NCBI RefSeq assembly: GCF_000972705.2
Contig: NZ_LATL02000045.1
Coordinates: 1-45,007, forward strand
DNA: 45,007 bases
Reading direction: 5' to 3'
Origin: Limnoraphis robusta CS-951
Lineage (GTDB): Bacteria > Cyanobacteriota > Cyanobacteriia > Cyanobacteriales > Microcoleaceae
Numbering within the stretch: the stretch's first letter is position 1; every line of letters starts with the position of its first letter. Both the position numbers and the translations under genes were made by a program. Below the pieces are notes generated by a model, which ran no database searches, was not told where the DNA came from, and saw nothing but the letters and a program-made list of their open reading frames with translations. This document shows positions 19,120 to 28,117 of this stretch, in pieces.

Positions 19120-20304
19120 ATGAACAGTTCCCCCCTCCAATCCTTGCAAAACGGCAACTGGTTCAAACTGATTTGCGGAGCCAGTTACCAACATTTGCCT
19201 GCGGTTCGCAACCTCACCCTTGCTTATACCCTCGCAGGTGTAGACTGTATTGACGTTGCAGCCGATCCAGCCGTGATTGCTGCGGCTCAAGAGGCAATGG
19301 CAACAGCCGAACATTGGGTGAAGTTAGCCCAAAAGCGAGGGTTTAGATCGATCCATAAACCTTGGCTGATGGTCAGCTTCAACGACGGAGAAGATCCCCA
19401 TTTTCGCAAAGCCGAGTTTGACTCCACGGCTTGTCCGGCGGATTGTTGGCGACCCTGCGAAAAGGTTTGTCCGGCGGGTGCGATCGCCTTTAACGATCAA
19501 GCTGAACCATCCGAGGGCGGTGTTATCGATCCGCTTTGCTATGGCTGCGGTCGGTGCATCCCCATTTGTCCCAGTCAGATCATCTTTACTCGCTCCTATG
19601 TTTCAACTCCAGAAAACATTGCACCCTTAGTGCTATCAACTGGAGTAGACGCGATTGAGATTCACACACAGGTCGGCAGAGTCTCTGATTTTAGACGACT
19701 TTGGTACAGTGTGCAACCCTGGATCGGTCAACTCAAACTGGTTTCCATTAGTTGTCCTGATGGTCGGGATCTGATTGACTATTTGTGGACGCTGTATGAG
19801 ATCATCTCTCCTTTGCCTTGTCAACTGATCTGGCAAACCGACGGTAGACCGATGAGCGGGGATATCGGGGCGGGAACGACCACAGCTAGTATCAAACTGG
19901 GTGAAAAAGTGTGTTCGGCGAACTTGCCGGGATATGTGCAGCTAGCGGGTGGTACCAACCATTCTACAGTTGCCAAACTGAAATCTATTGGGTTACTCGC
20001 AGAGCAACAGCAAAACCAACCCCAAAGCGGGGAAGGTGGCGCTGTGTTGATCAACCCTCAAGCCTCTAAAAAAACTGTGGCGGGTGTAGCCTATGGCAGC
20101 TATGCCCGTGTTTTGTTGTCACCGCTTTTAGAAAAACTAGAATCAAAATATACCCCTGAACCTGGGTCAACCCCAAAACATAATCTGGGGTTAACAACGA
20201 TCGCTCAACCCAAAGCGCTCACCCAACTGGAAACCCACCCAGATCTGCTTTGGCAAGCGGTGAGCCTAGCTTATTCCCTCGTTGCCCAACTCAAGGGATT
20301 TTAG
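19120..20304 (+). CDS. ldpA: LdpA-like iron-sulfur protein, circadian clock input
   Basis: LdpA in Synechococcus elongatus carries Fe-S clusters and adjusts circadian period in response to light/redox state. This 394-residue protein has the matching N-terminus (GNWFKLICGASYQHLPAVRN, then DCIDVAADPAVI), a cysteine cluster CPADCWRPCEKVCPAGAI (about residues 104-121) and CYGCGRCIPICPSQI (about 143-157), consistent with two 4Fe-4S clusters. The frame is open 16 codons further upstream from a GTG, but the family N-terminus begins near the ATG at 19120. The ndhN-ldpA-R3H order is shared with other cyanobacteria. The C-terminal part is more variable. Confidence 0.9.
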   Translation: MNSSPLQSLQNGNWFKLICGASYQHLPAVRNLTLAYTLAGVDCIDVAADPAVIAAAQEAMATAEHWVKLAQKRGFRSIHKPWLMVSFNDGEDPHFRKAEFDSTACPADCWRPCEKVCPAGAIAFNDQAEPSEGGVIDPLCYGCGRCIPICPSQIIFTRSYVSTPENIAPLVLSTGVDAIEIHTQVGRVSDFRRLWYSVQPWIGQLKLVSISCPDGRDLIDYLWTLYEIISPLPCQLIWQTDGRPMSGDIGAGTTTASIKLGEKVCSANLPGYVQLAGGTNHSTVAKLKSIGLLAEQQQNQPQSGEGGAVLINPQASKKTVAGVAYGSYARVLLSPLLEKLESKYTPEPGSTPKHNLGLTTIAQPKALTQLETHPDLLWQAVSLAYSLVAQLKGF

Positions 20305-20422
20305 TCAGCCGAAAGGGGTTAATCGTTCGGAACCGAAGCAATGTTATCCCGGCTATTCCACTCCCGTTTAACCCCAAAAACTCGCCCCTGACCATAGGTT
20401 TGAAAACGTCACTGTTGGAAGT

Positions 20423-22168
20423 ATGCAGATTACAGACGACCTTAATAGATTGCTTAATATTGTTCCCAAGGAAATTCGACGGAATGTGGAATTACACCCC
20501 CAACGCGATAGTCTCATTGAGATTGTCTTAGATTTGGGTCGTCATCCCGAAGCTCGTTTTCCATTAGGAGCGGAGTATATCTCTCAAACGCCAGTTTCTT
20601 GGGAAGACCTAGATCATTGTATTTCTCAAATTGGAGAATTTAGCGGTGACAACCGCGCGGGTATCGAGCGCACCTTGCATCGGATCAGTGCCATTCGCAA
20701 CCGCACAGGCAAAGTGATCGGCCTCACCTGTCGGGTGGGTCGAGCGGTGTTTGGCAAGATTGGCATGATTCGGGATTTAGTGGAAACGGGTCAGTCCATT
20801 TTAATGCTAGGTCGTCCGGGGGTCGGTAAAACCACAGCGCTGCGGGAAATTGCCCGGGTGCTGGCCGATGAATTATCCAAACGGGTCGTCATTATTGATA
20901 CGTCGAATGAAATTGCAGGTGATGGGGATATTCCTCATCCGGCTATTGGTCGCGCTCGTCGGATGCAAGTGGCTCGTCCTGAACTGCAACATCAAGTGAT
21001 GATCGAGGCGGTGGAAAACCATATGCCGGAAGTGATTGTGATTGATGAAATTGGGACGGAATTGGAGGCTCTAGCGGCTCGAACCATTGCTGAACGTGGG
21101 GTACAACTGATTGGGACGGCTCACGGGAATCGGATTGAAAACTTGATGAAAAATCCGACTCTCGCTGACTTAATTGGGGGCATCCAAGCAGTGACGTTGG
21201 GGGATGACGAGGCACGGCGGCGAGGCTCTCAAAAAACGGTCTTGGAACGCAAGGCGCCTCCGACGTTTGAGATTGCCATTGAGATGCTAGAACGCGATCG
21301 CTGGGTGGTGCATGAGAGTGTTTCGGATACGATTGATAGCTTGTTGCGGGGAATGCAACCGATTCAGCAAGTGCGAACGATGAATGAGGCCGGAGAGGTG
21401 ACACAGGTTGAGGAACGTTATAGCAGCGCCTCGTCTAATAGTTCTCCTGGCACGATCAGTCCGCAAGTGATGAAAAGTGTTGAAATTGCGGCTCCAGGGC
21501 TTACTGGCTTACGGGGTTCGGGTAAGATGATCCCGATTCCACCTCCGAAGCCGATACCGGAAAACAAGTATTTTGAGCAGTTGCTGGATGCTTCTTTTTC
21601 GACGGGGTTAAGGGGGATTGTCGGTAATGGTGAACATCCGACAGTCGGCCCGAATGGGGAGGATCTGCCTTTGCACGTCTATCCTTATGGGATTGCTCGT
21701 CATCAGCTTGATCAAGTGATTCGTAGTTTACAGTTGCCTGTGGCTTTGACGAAGGATATTGACAGTGCTGATGTGGTTTTGGCGTTGCGATCGCATATTC
21801 GCAATCAGTCTAAACTGCGGCATATGGCAAAAACTCGTCAAGTTCCGATTCATGCGGTGAAGTCCGGGAGTGCGCCCCAGGTGGCTCGGGCGTTGCGACG
21901 GTTGCTGAATATGGAAGATCCAAATTCGCCGGAAATTCCGGATCTGACGTTGTTTGCGACCAGTGGATCGGAAGATGAAATCGAAGCGCTCGAAGAAGCT
22001 CGTTTGGCGGTTGAACAGATTGTGATTCCGAAAGGACAACCTGTGGAACTGCTGCCGCGATCGCCGCAGGTGAGGAAAATGCAGCATGAGTTGGTGGAAC
22101 ATTATCGCTTAAAATCGAACAGTTTTGGTGAAGAACCGAACCGTCGGTTGCGAATTTATCCAGCCTAG
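20423..22168 (+). CDS. Ycf45-type AAA ATPase with R3H domain
   Basis: A 581-residue soluble protein. The ATPase core (about residues 110-300) has Walker A GRPGVGKTTALRE (near 130) and Walker B VIVIDEIGTELEA and resembles SpoIIIAA-like/Ycf45 proteins. A proline-rich linker (PIPPPKPIPE) leads to a second alpha/beta region, and the last 35 residues (RKMQHELVEHYRLKSNSFG, then RRLRIYPA) carry the R-x3-H arrangement of R3H single-strand nucleic-acid-binding domains. Widely kept in cyanobacteria and some plastids; the exact role is not known to me. It lies 118 bases after ldpA, so co-transcription is plausible. Confidence 0.88.
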   Translation: MQITDDLNRLLNIVPKEIRRNVELHPQRDSLIEIVLDLGRHPEARFPLGAEYISQTPVSWEDLDHCISQIGEFSGDNRAGIERTLHRISAIRNRTGKVIGLTCRVGRAVFGKIGMIRDLVETGQSILMLGRPGVGKTTALREIARVLADELSKRVVIIDTSNEIAGDGDIPHPAIGRARRMQVARPELQHQVMIEAVENHMPEVIVIDEIGTELEALAARTIAERGVQLIGTAHGNRIENLMKNPTLADLIGGIQAVTLGDDEARRRGSQKTVLERKAPPTFEIAIEMLERDRWVVHESVSDTIDSLLRGMQPIQQVRTMNEAGEVTQVEERYSSASSNSSPGTISPQVMKSVEIAAPGLTGLRGSGKMIPIPPPKPIPENKYFEQLLDASFSTGLRGIVGNGEHPTVGPNGEDLPLHVYPYGIARHQLDQVIRSLQLPVALTKDIDSADVVLALRSHIRNQSKLRHMAKTRQVPIHAVKSGSAPQVARALRRLLNMEDPNSPEIPDLTLFATSGSEDEIEALEEARLAVEQIVIPKGQPVELLPRSPQVRKMQHELVEHYRLKSNSFGEEPNRRLRIYPA

Positions 22169-22353
22169 TTACGATTGAGTGAGTTTCGATCAACTTAGTC
22201 TTAAAAACTCATAATTGAGAGGGAGGGATGATGTAGGGAGTGAGTATCTCCTCGATTTTCCCTCCCGCTCCGATGTTGGGGTAAGTAGAGGAGGTTTGCG
22301 TTACCTCGTAAGGTCTTTCGTTGTACTCACCGTTGGGAAAATTGCCTTCTCAA

Positions 22354-23877
22354 ATGGATCAGATTTTAATTGAATGCTTTGCTCAACTGGTTTCGACTTC
22401 ATACGGTTTACAAATTAGACCGCTAGATTATTCTGGATTTTCTCAGAAAATTTTAACGCGAGTTCGAGAGCTGAGATTCTCTAATGCTGAAGATTATTAC
22501 AACTTCTTAAAGAGTGAGACGCCCGCCAGCCAGAAAGAATGGCTTCGCCTGATTCCTTTGCTGACGACACCCGAAAGTTATTTTTTTCGCGATCGCGGAC
22601 AGTTTAAGCTGCTACAAAATGTGATTTTACCGCAGTTAATTGAACGGCAAAAAACGGTCAGAAATTTGCGGATTTGGAGTGCGGGATGTTCGACGGGAGA
22701 AGAACCTTATTCTCTCTCTCTGTTGGTTCAAAAATTGATTCCGAACTGGGAAGAATGGAATCTGCTCATTTTGGGGACAGATATTAATGAATTAGCTTTG
22801 CAAAAAGCGAGAAAAGGAGTTTATAGTGCTTGGTCATTTCGTCAGGTTGATGCTGAGATTATATCGCAGTCGTTTCTTCCTTGTACAGACGGATGGGCAA
22901 TTATCCCTCAAGCGAAACAATTCGTCAAATTTATGAACTTTAATCTGCTTCAAGATCAGCGAGTTAGAGACTTTAATTTCCAGGACTTTGATCTTATTTT
23001 ATGTCGGAATGTCTTTGTCTACTTTGAAAAAGTTAGCATCTCTAAAGTTATTCAGAAGTTTGATCAAGCCCTAAAACCCGGAGGATTTTTTATCACCGCC
23101 CATGCTGAACTTCAAGGTTTAGAAATTAATCCCTTTAGAGCTATTATTTTTCCTGAGTCTGTTGTTTATCAACGTCCTCTAGAACAGGGTTGTGATCATC
23201 CCGCTTCTCACTCGAACTCGAAGTTAGATCTTTCGGCTTTGTTTTTCGATCTCTCTCCCTTGAATAATCATCTCCATTTTACGCCAAGTCTTACCCCCAA
23301 GAATCAAAGTTTTAAGACGAAGTTAACTCCATTGAGTTCTTCACAAAATCCTCGAGAAAATGGTTTGAATAAACGGGGAAAGATAGAAGAAGCAAAAGAA
23401 CTTTATCATCAAAAAAAGTACAGTGAAGCGATCCAAAAAGTTAAGGAATGTATAAGCCAGACTTCACCGACCTTTGAAGCGTATTATTTGTTAGGGAAAA
23501 TTTATGCGAACTTAGGTCAATATCAAGAAGCAATACAGTATTGTCAAAAAGCAATGGCTGTGGATTCACTCTCCGTTTTACCCTGTTATATATTATTAAA
23601 TATTGCTGAAGAAACGAATAATATAGAAGAAGCAAAAAAACTAGCTAAACGAATCATTTATTTATCAGGTATTTCACCGTTATCGATTTCTGCGTATGTT
23701 AAACTTGCCTCTTTATATGAACAAGAAAACAATCCAAAAAAAGCGATAAAAACTTATAATATAGCCTTAGAACTTCTGCAAAAACTACCTTCTCAGGCTA
23801 AAGTTGAATATACAGACAATGTTACTGTTGCTGAGTTGATCGCATCTCTCAACAGTATAATTAAAAACTTAAATTAG
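22354..23877 (+). CDS. cheR: CheR-type MCP methyltransferase with C-terminal TPRs
   Basis: CheR transfers methyl groups from S-adenosylmethionine to glutamates of chemoreceptors. The 507-residue protein has the alpha-helical N-domain (about 1-75) with TTPESYFFRD, the SAM-binding motif IWSAGCSTGEEPYSLSLL (about 107-124) and FDLILCRNVFVYFE. After about residue 280 a low-complexity linker leads to three or more TPR repeats (about 338-475), as in the CheR-TPR subclass. ATG at 22354 is chosen over an upstream TTG because it starts the conserved domain. First gene of the chemosensory operon. The C-terminal third is distinctly more AT-rich than the rest. Confidence 0.93.
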   Translation: MDQILIECFAQLVSTSYGLQIRPLDYSGFSQKILTRVRELRFSNAEDYYNFLKSETPASQKEWLRLIPLLTTPESYFFRDRGQFKLLQNVILPQLIERQKTVRNLRIWSAGCSTGEEPYSLSLLVQKLIPNWEEWNLLILGTDINELALQKARKGVYSAWSFRQVDAEIISQSFLPCTDGWAIIPQAKQFVKFMNFNLLQDQRVRDFNFQDFDLILCRNVFVYFEKVSISKVIQKFDQALKPGGFFITAHAELQGLEINPFRAIIFPESVVYQRPLEQGCDHPASHSNSKLDLSALFFDLSPLNNHLHFTPSLTPKNQSFKTKLTPLSSSQNPRENGLNKRGKIEEAKELYHQKKYSEAIQKVKECISQTSPTFEAYYLLGKIYANLGQYQEAIQYCQKAMAVDSLSVLPCYILLNIAEETNNIEEAKKLAKRIIYLSGISPLSISAYVKLASLYEQENNPKKAIKTYNIALELLQKLPSQAKVEYTDNVTVAELIASLNSIIKNLN

Positions 23878-23886
23878 CGTTATTTT

Positions 23887-24945
23887 ATGGAAAAAATACC
23901 TTATCTAATTTTTAAACTAAGCAATACACTGTACGGAATTAATGCGCTAGCGGTACAAGAAATTTTCTTGCTTCCTGAAGTGATGCCGATTCCAGAAACA
24001 CCCGATGAAATTGTGGGAATTATCAATCTGCGGGGTCAGCTTTTAGTGATTATTGATCTCAATTATCGCTGGGGTTCTCCATCCTCTGACTATCATTTAA
24101 CTGATAGTGTAATTGTGATTGAGTGTAACAACTTCAGACTGGGGCTTTTAGTCAATAAAGTTGATGAACTTCAGATGATTTCTAGCGAAGAAATATCCCG
24201 GGAATTATCAAACTTTTCAAGGCAGATATATCCTCACAATAACTCAATTCATCAGTGGATTATCGGCTTCGCAAAAATAGCGGATCACTTGGTAATTTTA
24301 CTGGAATTAGAAGGATTTATTGAGCAAACCAAAAGTTTATATAAATCAGATTTTTTATCGGAAGAAATACAGAATTATTCAAGTATAAATTCAAGAAAAA
24401 ACTTGCTGTTTTGTCCCAACGCAAGTTTAGAGGAACGACAGGTTTTTCAAGATCGTGCTAAAAATTTACTAAATGCGAGTGAAAGTCAAGAATTTCAGGG
24501 ATTAATTCCCTTGGCTGTGATTGGATTAAATCAAGAGTATTTTGGGATACTGTTAACAACAGTTAAGGAATTTATAGAAATTCACAACATTACGCCAATT
24601 CCTTGTACCCCAGCGCATATTATTGGTAATATGAATTTACGGGGTGAGATTGTCACCTTAATTGATATTCGCAGTTTTTTAAACTTATCTATGACTCCGA
24701 GAAAAAACTTATCAAAAGCCATGATTGTCAAAGTTGAAAATATTGTTTCAGCTTTAGTGGTCGATGAAGTTTTTGATATCATTTATTTAGATTCTGTCAA
24801 CATTAGAACAACTCCAACGACAGTTCGTTCCAACCAGAATGAATTTCTTCAAGGTACAGCACCTTATCGAAATCGAATGATGAGTATTCTAGATTTAAAA
24901 AAATTTTTAACTCAGGAAGAACTTGTTGTTAATGATGAAGTCTAA
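23887..24945 (+). CDS. Tandem CheW-domain scaffold protein
   Basis: CheW couples receptors to CheA. This 352-residue protein has two copies: domain 1 (about 4-145; LIFKLSNTLYGINALAVQEI, PDEIVGIINLRGQLLVIIDL) and domain 2 (about 205-345; IPLAVIGLNQEYFGILL, PAHIIGNMNLRGEIVTLIDI). The two copies are clearly diverged from one another. They are joined by a 60-residue polar linker. A double CheW could bridge two receptor trimers or two CheA dimers. It lies 9 bases after cheR and 37 before the first receptor. Confidence 0.92.
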   Translation: MEKIPYLIFKLSNTLYGINALAVQEIFLLPEVMPIPETPDEIVGIINLRGQLLVIIDLNYRWGSPSSDYHLTDSVIVIECNNFRLGLLVNKVDELQMISSEEISRELSNFSRQIYPHNNSIHQWIIGFAKIADHLVILLELEGFIEQTKSLYKSDFLSEEIQNYSSINSRKNLLFCPNASLEERQVFQDRAKNLLNASESQEFQGLIPLAVIGLNQEYFGILLTTVKEFIEIHNITPIPCTPAHIIGNMNLRGEIVTLIDIRSFLNLSMTPRKNLSKAMIVKVENIVSALVVDEVFDIIYLDSVNIRTTPTTVRSNQNEFLQGTAPYRNRMMSILDLKKFLTQEELVVNDEV

Positions 24946-24982
24946 AATCAATAGAGATCAAAAAATAGGGGGGATATAATCA

Positions 24983-26434
24983 ATGTTTGGCAACTTAAAA
25001 TTGAGAGGACGTTTATTATTAGGTTATACATTACCTTTTGTATTCTTTATTGGACTGGCTGGGATCGTTTACACCAATATTAGACAAGTCTCCGATATAT
25101 TTGAAGAAGTAGAACGGGTACAAAATCTATTACTTACTGTTCATAAGATGGACAAAAGTGCGATTGGAGTTGTTCAGAGTTTTCGCGGATATGTAGCCCT
25201 AAAAAATACGCAATTTTTAGAAGAATATGATAACTACTTACAACAATTTAACACTCTAGCAACTACAGTTGATCAATTAATGACTTATCCCGAACAAAAA
25301 GAGCGTTTATCTCAAATTCGAGAGTTAGTTAATGAGTATGATAGAGTCAGTCGTCCGGCTCTTGAACTTGTTCAACAGGGCAAAACTGCTGAAGGAATCG
25401 CGTTAATTGAATCTCAAAATGCGACTCAATATGTGCAGGAAATTGATCGGCTGACTCAACAACTAACAGAGAAAGAAGAAGAAATTTTAGAGCAACAAAC
25501 AACAGCAACTTTACAAAGTCTAAGCTGGCTGACTTATGCGTTAATTTTCGGCACATTGCTGGTGATTATTTTAGCAATTGTTATTGCAACGTTCATCTCA
25601 AATAACATCAGTGCAGGTATTCAGCGAGCAACCCAAGCCATTGCGATTTCATCAACTGAAATTGCGGCGACCCTGGAAGAACAAGAACGAGCCGCTAATC
25701 AACAAGCAGCAGCCGTTAATGAAACCACTACAACGATGAATGAATTAAGCACATCATCGCGTTCAACCGCCGATCAAGCTGAATCTGCTGTTAGTGATGC
25801 CAAACAAGCTTTAAACCTAACTGAAAATGGCAGTCAAGCCGTCGAAAAAACTCTGGAAGGTATGGCAAATTTACGAGATAAAGTCGATGATATTGCTCAA
25901 CAAATTATTCGTTTAAGTGAACAAACCAATCAAATTGGCAATATTTCTAAATTAGTCAGTGATTTAGCCAATCAAACCAATATGTTAGCGTTAAATGCAG
26001 CCGTAGAAGCGGTGAGAGCAGGGGAACATGGGAAAGGATTTGCAGTGGTAGCAGCCGAAATTCGCAAACTGTCCGATGAAAGCCAAAAATCAGCCCAAAG
26101 AATAAATACCTTAGTTACCGATATTCAAAGTGCAATTAATTCGACAGTAATTGTTACCGAAGAAGGAACAAAAACGGTTTTATCAGGGGTTGAAGTTGCT
26201 CAAACGACAGCATCGGCATTGATGGGTGTAGCGGATGCGGTGAATAATGTGGTGTTAAATAATCAACAAATTTCTTTAAATACCCAACAACAAGCGATAG
26301 CAATTGCTCAAGTATTGGAGGCGATGAACTCAATTAACCAAGGAACAAATGAAACAGCAAATGGTCTGAATCAAACGAAAACGGGACTCCATAAATTGAA
26401 TCAAGTGGCTTTGGAGTTGCAGTCTTCGATGTAA
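24983..26434 (+). CDS. Methyl-accepting chemotaxis protein 1 (HAMP-less)
   Basis: A 483-residue inner-membrane receptor. TM1 is at about 9-31, a CHASE3-like four-helix sensor domain spans about 32-180, TM2 is at about 183-206, and the cytoplasmic coiled-coil signalling domain covers about 215-483 with the hairpin tip [18 protein letters not shown] (about 331-348). The signalling helix begins within about 10 residues of TM2, leaving no room for a HAMP domain. There is no C-terminal CheR-tethering pentapeptide; the protein ends LELQSSM. The ligand is unknown. The signalling part is nearly identical to that of the next gene. Confidence 0.93.
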   Translation: MFGNLKLRGRLLLGYTLPFVFFIGLAGIVYTNIRQVSDIFEEVERVQNLLLTVHKMDKSAIGVVQSFRGYVALKNTQFLEEYDNYLQQFNTLATTVDQLMTYPEQKERLSQIRELVNEYDRVSRPALELVQQGKTAEGIALIESQNATQYVQEIDRLTQQLTEKEEEILEQQTTATLQSLSWLTYALIFGTLLVIILAIVIATFISNNISAGIQRATQAIAISSTEIAATLEEQERAANQQAAAVNETTTTMNELSTSSRSTADQAESAVSDAKQALNLTENGSQAVEKTLEGMANLRDKVDDIAQQIIRLSEQTNQIGNISKLVSDLANQTNMLALNAAVEAVRAGEHGKGFAVVAAEIRKLSDESQKSAQRINTLVTDIQSAINSTVIVTEEGTKTVLSGVEVAQTTASALMGVADAVNNVVLNNQQISLNTQQQAIAIAQVLEAMNSINQGTNETANGLNQTKTGLHKLNQVALELQSSM

Positions 26435-26458
26435 TATTATTAAGGGATGGTGACAACA

Positions 26459-27913
26459 ATGAACATTAAATTGAGTACAAAACTTTATTGGGGCTTTTTT
26501 GTTGCTCCAGCGATTCTTTTGTTGGTAATAAGCTTCTACTCAATTGTTTCTTTTAGCCGGATGAATCAACAAGTCGTCACATTATATGATGATCGAATCG
26601 TACCCCTTAAAGAACTTAAGTTAGTGTCTGATGCCTACGCTGTTTTAGTCGTTGATGCGGTTAATAAAGCTGATCAAGAAATCATTTCTCTGAATGCAGC
26701 ATTAGAGTCTATTGACGAAGCCCAGCAAAAAATAAAACTCCATTGGCAATCCTATCGTCAAACGAATCTGACTTCAGAAGAACAGCAAATAGCCCGGGAA
26801 GTTGAGAGTTTATTTGTGCCTGTTAATCTCAGGATTACACAACTTAAACAAGCTTTAGAAACTGATGACATTTCTCAGTTAGACGCTTATAACGGACAAC
26901 TCTATACCGTGATTGATCCGCTAACCGAAAAGATTCAACAGTTAATTAATTTACAGTTAGATGTCGCTGCTCAAGAAAGAACAAAAGCTCAAAGTGTTTA
27001 CTCTAAAACTTTACTCTTGTTCGGATTGATTACTTTAGGATCTCTAGTGGTTGCTTCTCCAATTGGTTATTCTTTCAGTCAATCTATTACAAAAACTTTG
27101 AAAAAAACACTACAAGTTGTTTCCGAAAGCTCGATTGATATTGCGATCGCAGCAGAACAACAGGAACGAACAGCCAGTCAACAAGCAGTAGCCATTAATG
27201 AAATCACTACAACAATGAATGAATTAAGCAGTTCTTCCAAATCCACTGCTGAACAAGCGGAATTTTCGGTTAGTGATGCCAAACAAGCTTTAAACCTGAC
27301 AGAAAATGGTAGTCAAGCCGTAGAAAAAAACCAGGAAGCTATGAAAAATTTACGAGATAAAGTTGATGATATTGCTCAACAAATTATTCGTTTAAGTGAA
27401 CAAACCAATCAAATTGGCAAGATTTCTAAATTAGTCAGTGATTTAGCCAATCAAACCAATATGTTAGCGTTCAATGCAGCCGTAGAAGCAATAAGAGCGG
27501 GGGAACATGGGAAAGGATTTGCCGTCGTCGCAGCCGAAATTCGCAAACTGTCCGATGAAAGTCAAAAATCAGCCCAAAGAATAAATACCTTAGTGACTGA
27601 TATTCACAATGCAATTAATTCGACGGTTTTAGTAACTGAAGAAGGTAGTAAAACCGTCGTTTACGGTGTCGAAATTGCTCAAAAAACCGCATCAGCATTG
27701 ATGGGGATTTCAGATGCAGTTAATAATGTGGTGTTAAGTCATCAACAAATTTATTTAAATACTCAAGAACAAGCGATAGCTATTGCTCAAGTGTTGGAGG
27801 CGATGAACTCTATTAATCAAGGAACAAATGAAACGGCAAATGGTTTGAAGATCACCAAAACTGGACTACACAAGCTCAATCAATTGGTTTTTGAGTTGCA
27901 GTCTTCTATCTAA
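26459..27913 (+). CDS. Methyl-accepting chemotaxis protein 2 (HAMP-less)
   Basis: A 484-residue paralogue of the preceding receptor: TM1 about 8-30, a 4HB_MCP-type periplasmic four-helix bundle (LYDDRIVPLKELKLVSDAYA), TM2 about 180-202, then directly the signalling coiled coil with tip QTNMLAFNAAVEAIRAGE, again without HAMP. Sensor domains of the two receptors are unrelated at sequence level, while the tip region differs at only 3 of 134 bases (25877-26010 against 27356-27489). An in-frame ATG four codons upstream (26447) is possible but has AAGGG only one base away, so 26459 is preferred. Confidence 0.92.
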   Translation: MNIKLSTKLYWGFFVAPAILLLVISFYSIVSFSRMNQQVVTLYDDRIVPLKELKLVSDAYAVLVVDAVNKADQEIISLNAALESIDEAQQKIKLHWQSYRQTNLTSEEQQIAREVESLFVPVNLRITQLKQALETDDISQLDAYNGQLYTVIDPLTEKIQQLINLQLDVAAQERTKAQSVYSKTLLLFGLITLGSLVVASPIGYSFSQSITKTLKKTLQVVSESSIDIAIAAEQQERTASQQAVAINEITTTMNELSSSSKSTAEQAEFSVSDAKQALNLTENGSQAVEKNQEAMKNLRDKVDDIAQQIIRLSEQTNQIGKISKLVSDLANQTNMLAFNAAVEAIRAGEHGKGFAVVAAEIRKLSDESQKSAQRINTLVTDIHNAINSTVLVTEEGSKTVVYGVEIAQKTASALMGISDAVNNVVLSHQQIYLNTQEQAIAIAQVLEAMNSINQGTNETANGLKITKTGLHKLNQLVFELQSSI

Positions 27914-27947
27914 GTTCAACAGTTGATCAAACGATGAGGGGGAATTT

Positions 27948-28103
27948 ATGTTAGTTTTTAAAAAATTGAGATATGTAATTTTTTTTGGATATTGTATTCC
28001 GGTGATCTTGCTAACTTTAGCCGCTTTTTTGGTGACTTCTAACGTAAAGACTGTTCAGGAAGAGCAGCGAAAACTGAATCTTTCTAAAGAAACTACTGAA
28101 TAG
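27948..28103 (+). pseudogene. 51-codon remnant or microprotein resembling a receptor N-terminus
   Basis: This short frame lies in the gap between receptor 2 and cheA. It reads MLVFKKLRYVIFFGYCIPVI followed by more hydrophobic residues and a polar tail ending SKETTE. The pattern (short basic start with KLR, GY-x-x-P, one long TM helix, then a coiled-coil-like tail) mirrors the start of receptor 1 ([20 protein letters not shown]). A strong GAGGGGG ribosome-binding site precedes the ATG by about 6 bases. It is either the remnant of a third receptor gene whose body was deleted, or a deliberately translated single-pass membrane peptide. Translation signals are intact. Confidence 0.65.
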
Positions 28104-28117
28104 GAGATTGAACTAAA

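Noticed and set aside
20943..22193. Long minus-strand frames opposite the R3H ATPase gene
   Set aside because: Shadow frames with serine/proline/arginine-rich content typical of antisense translation of a real gene.
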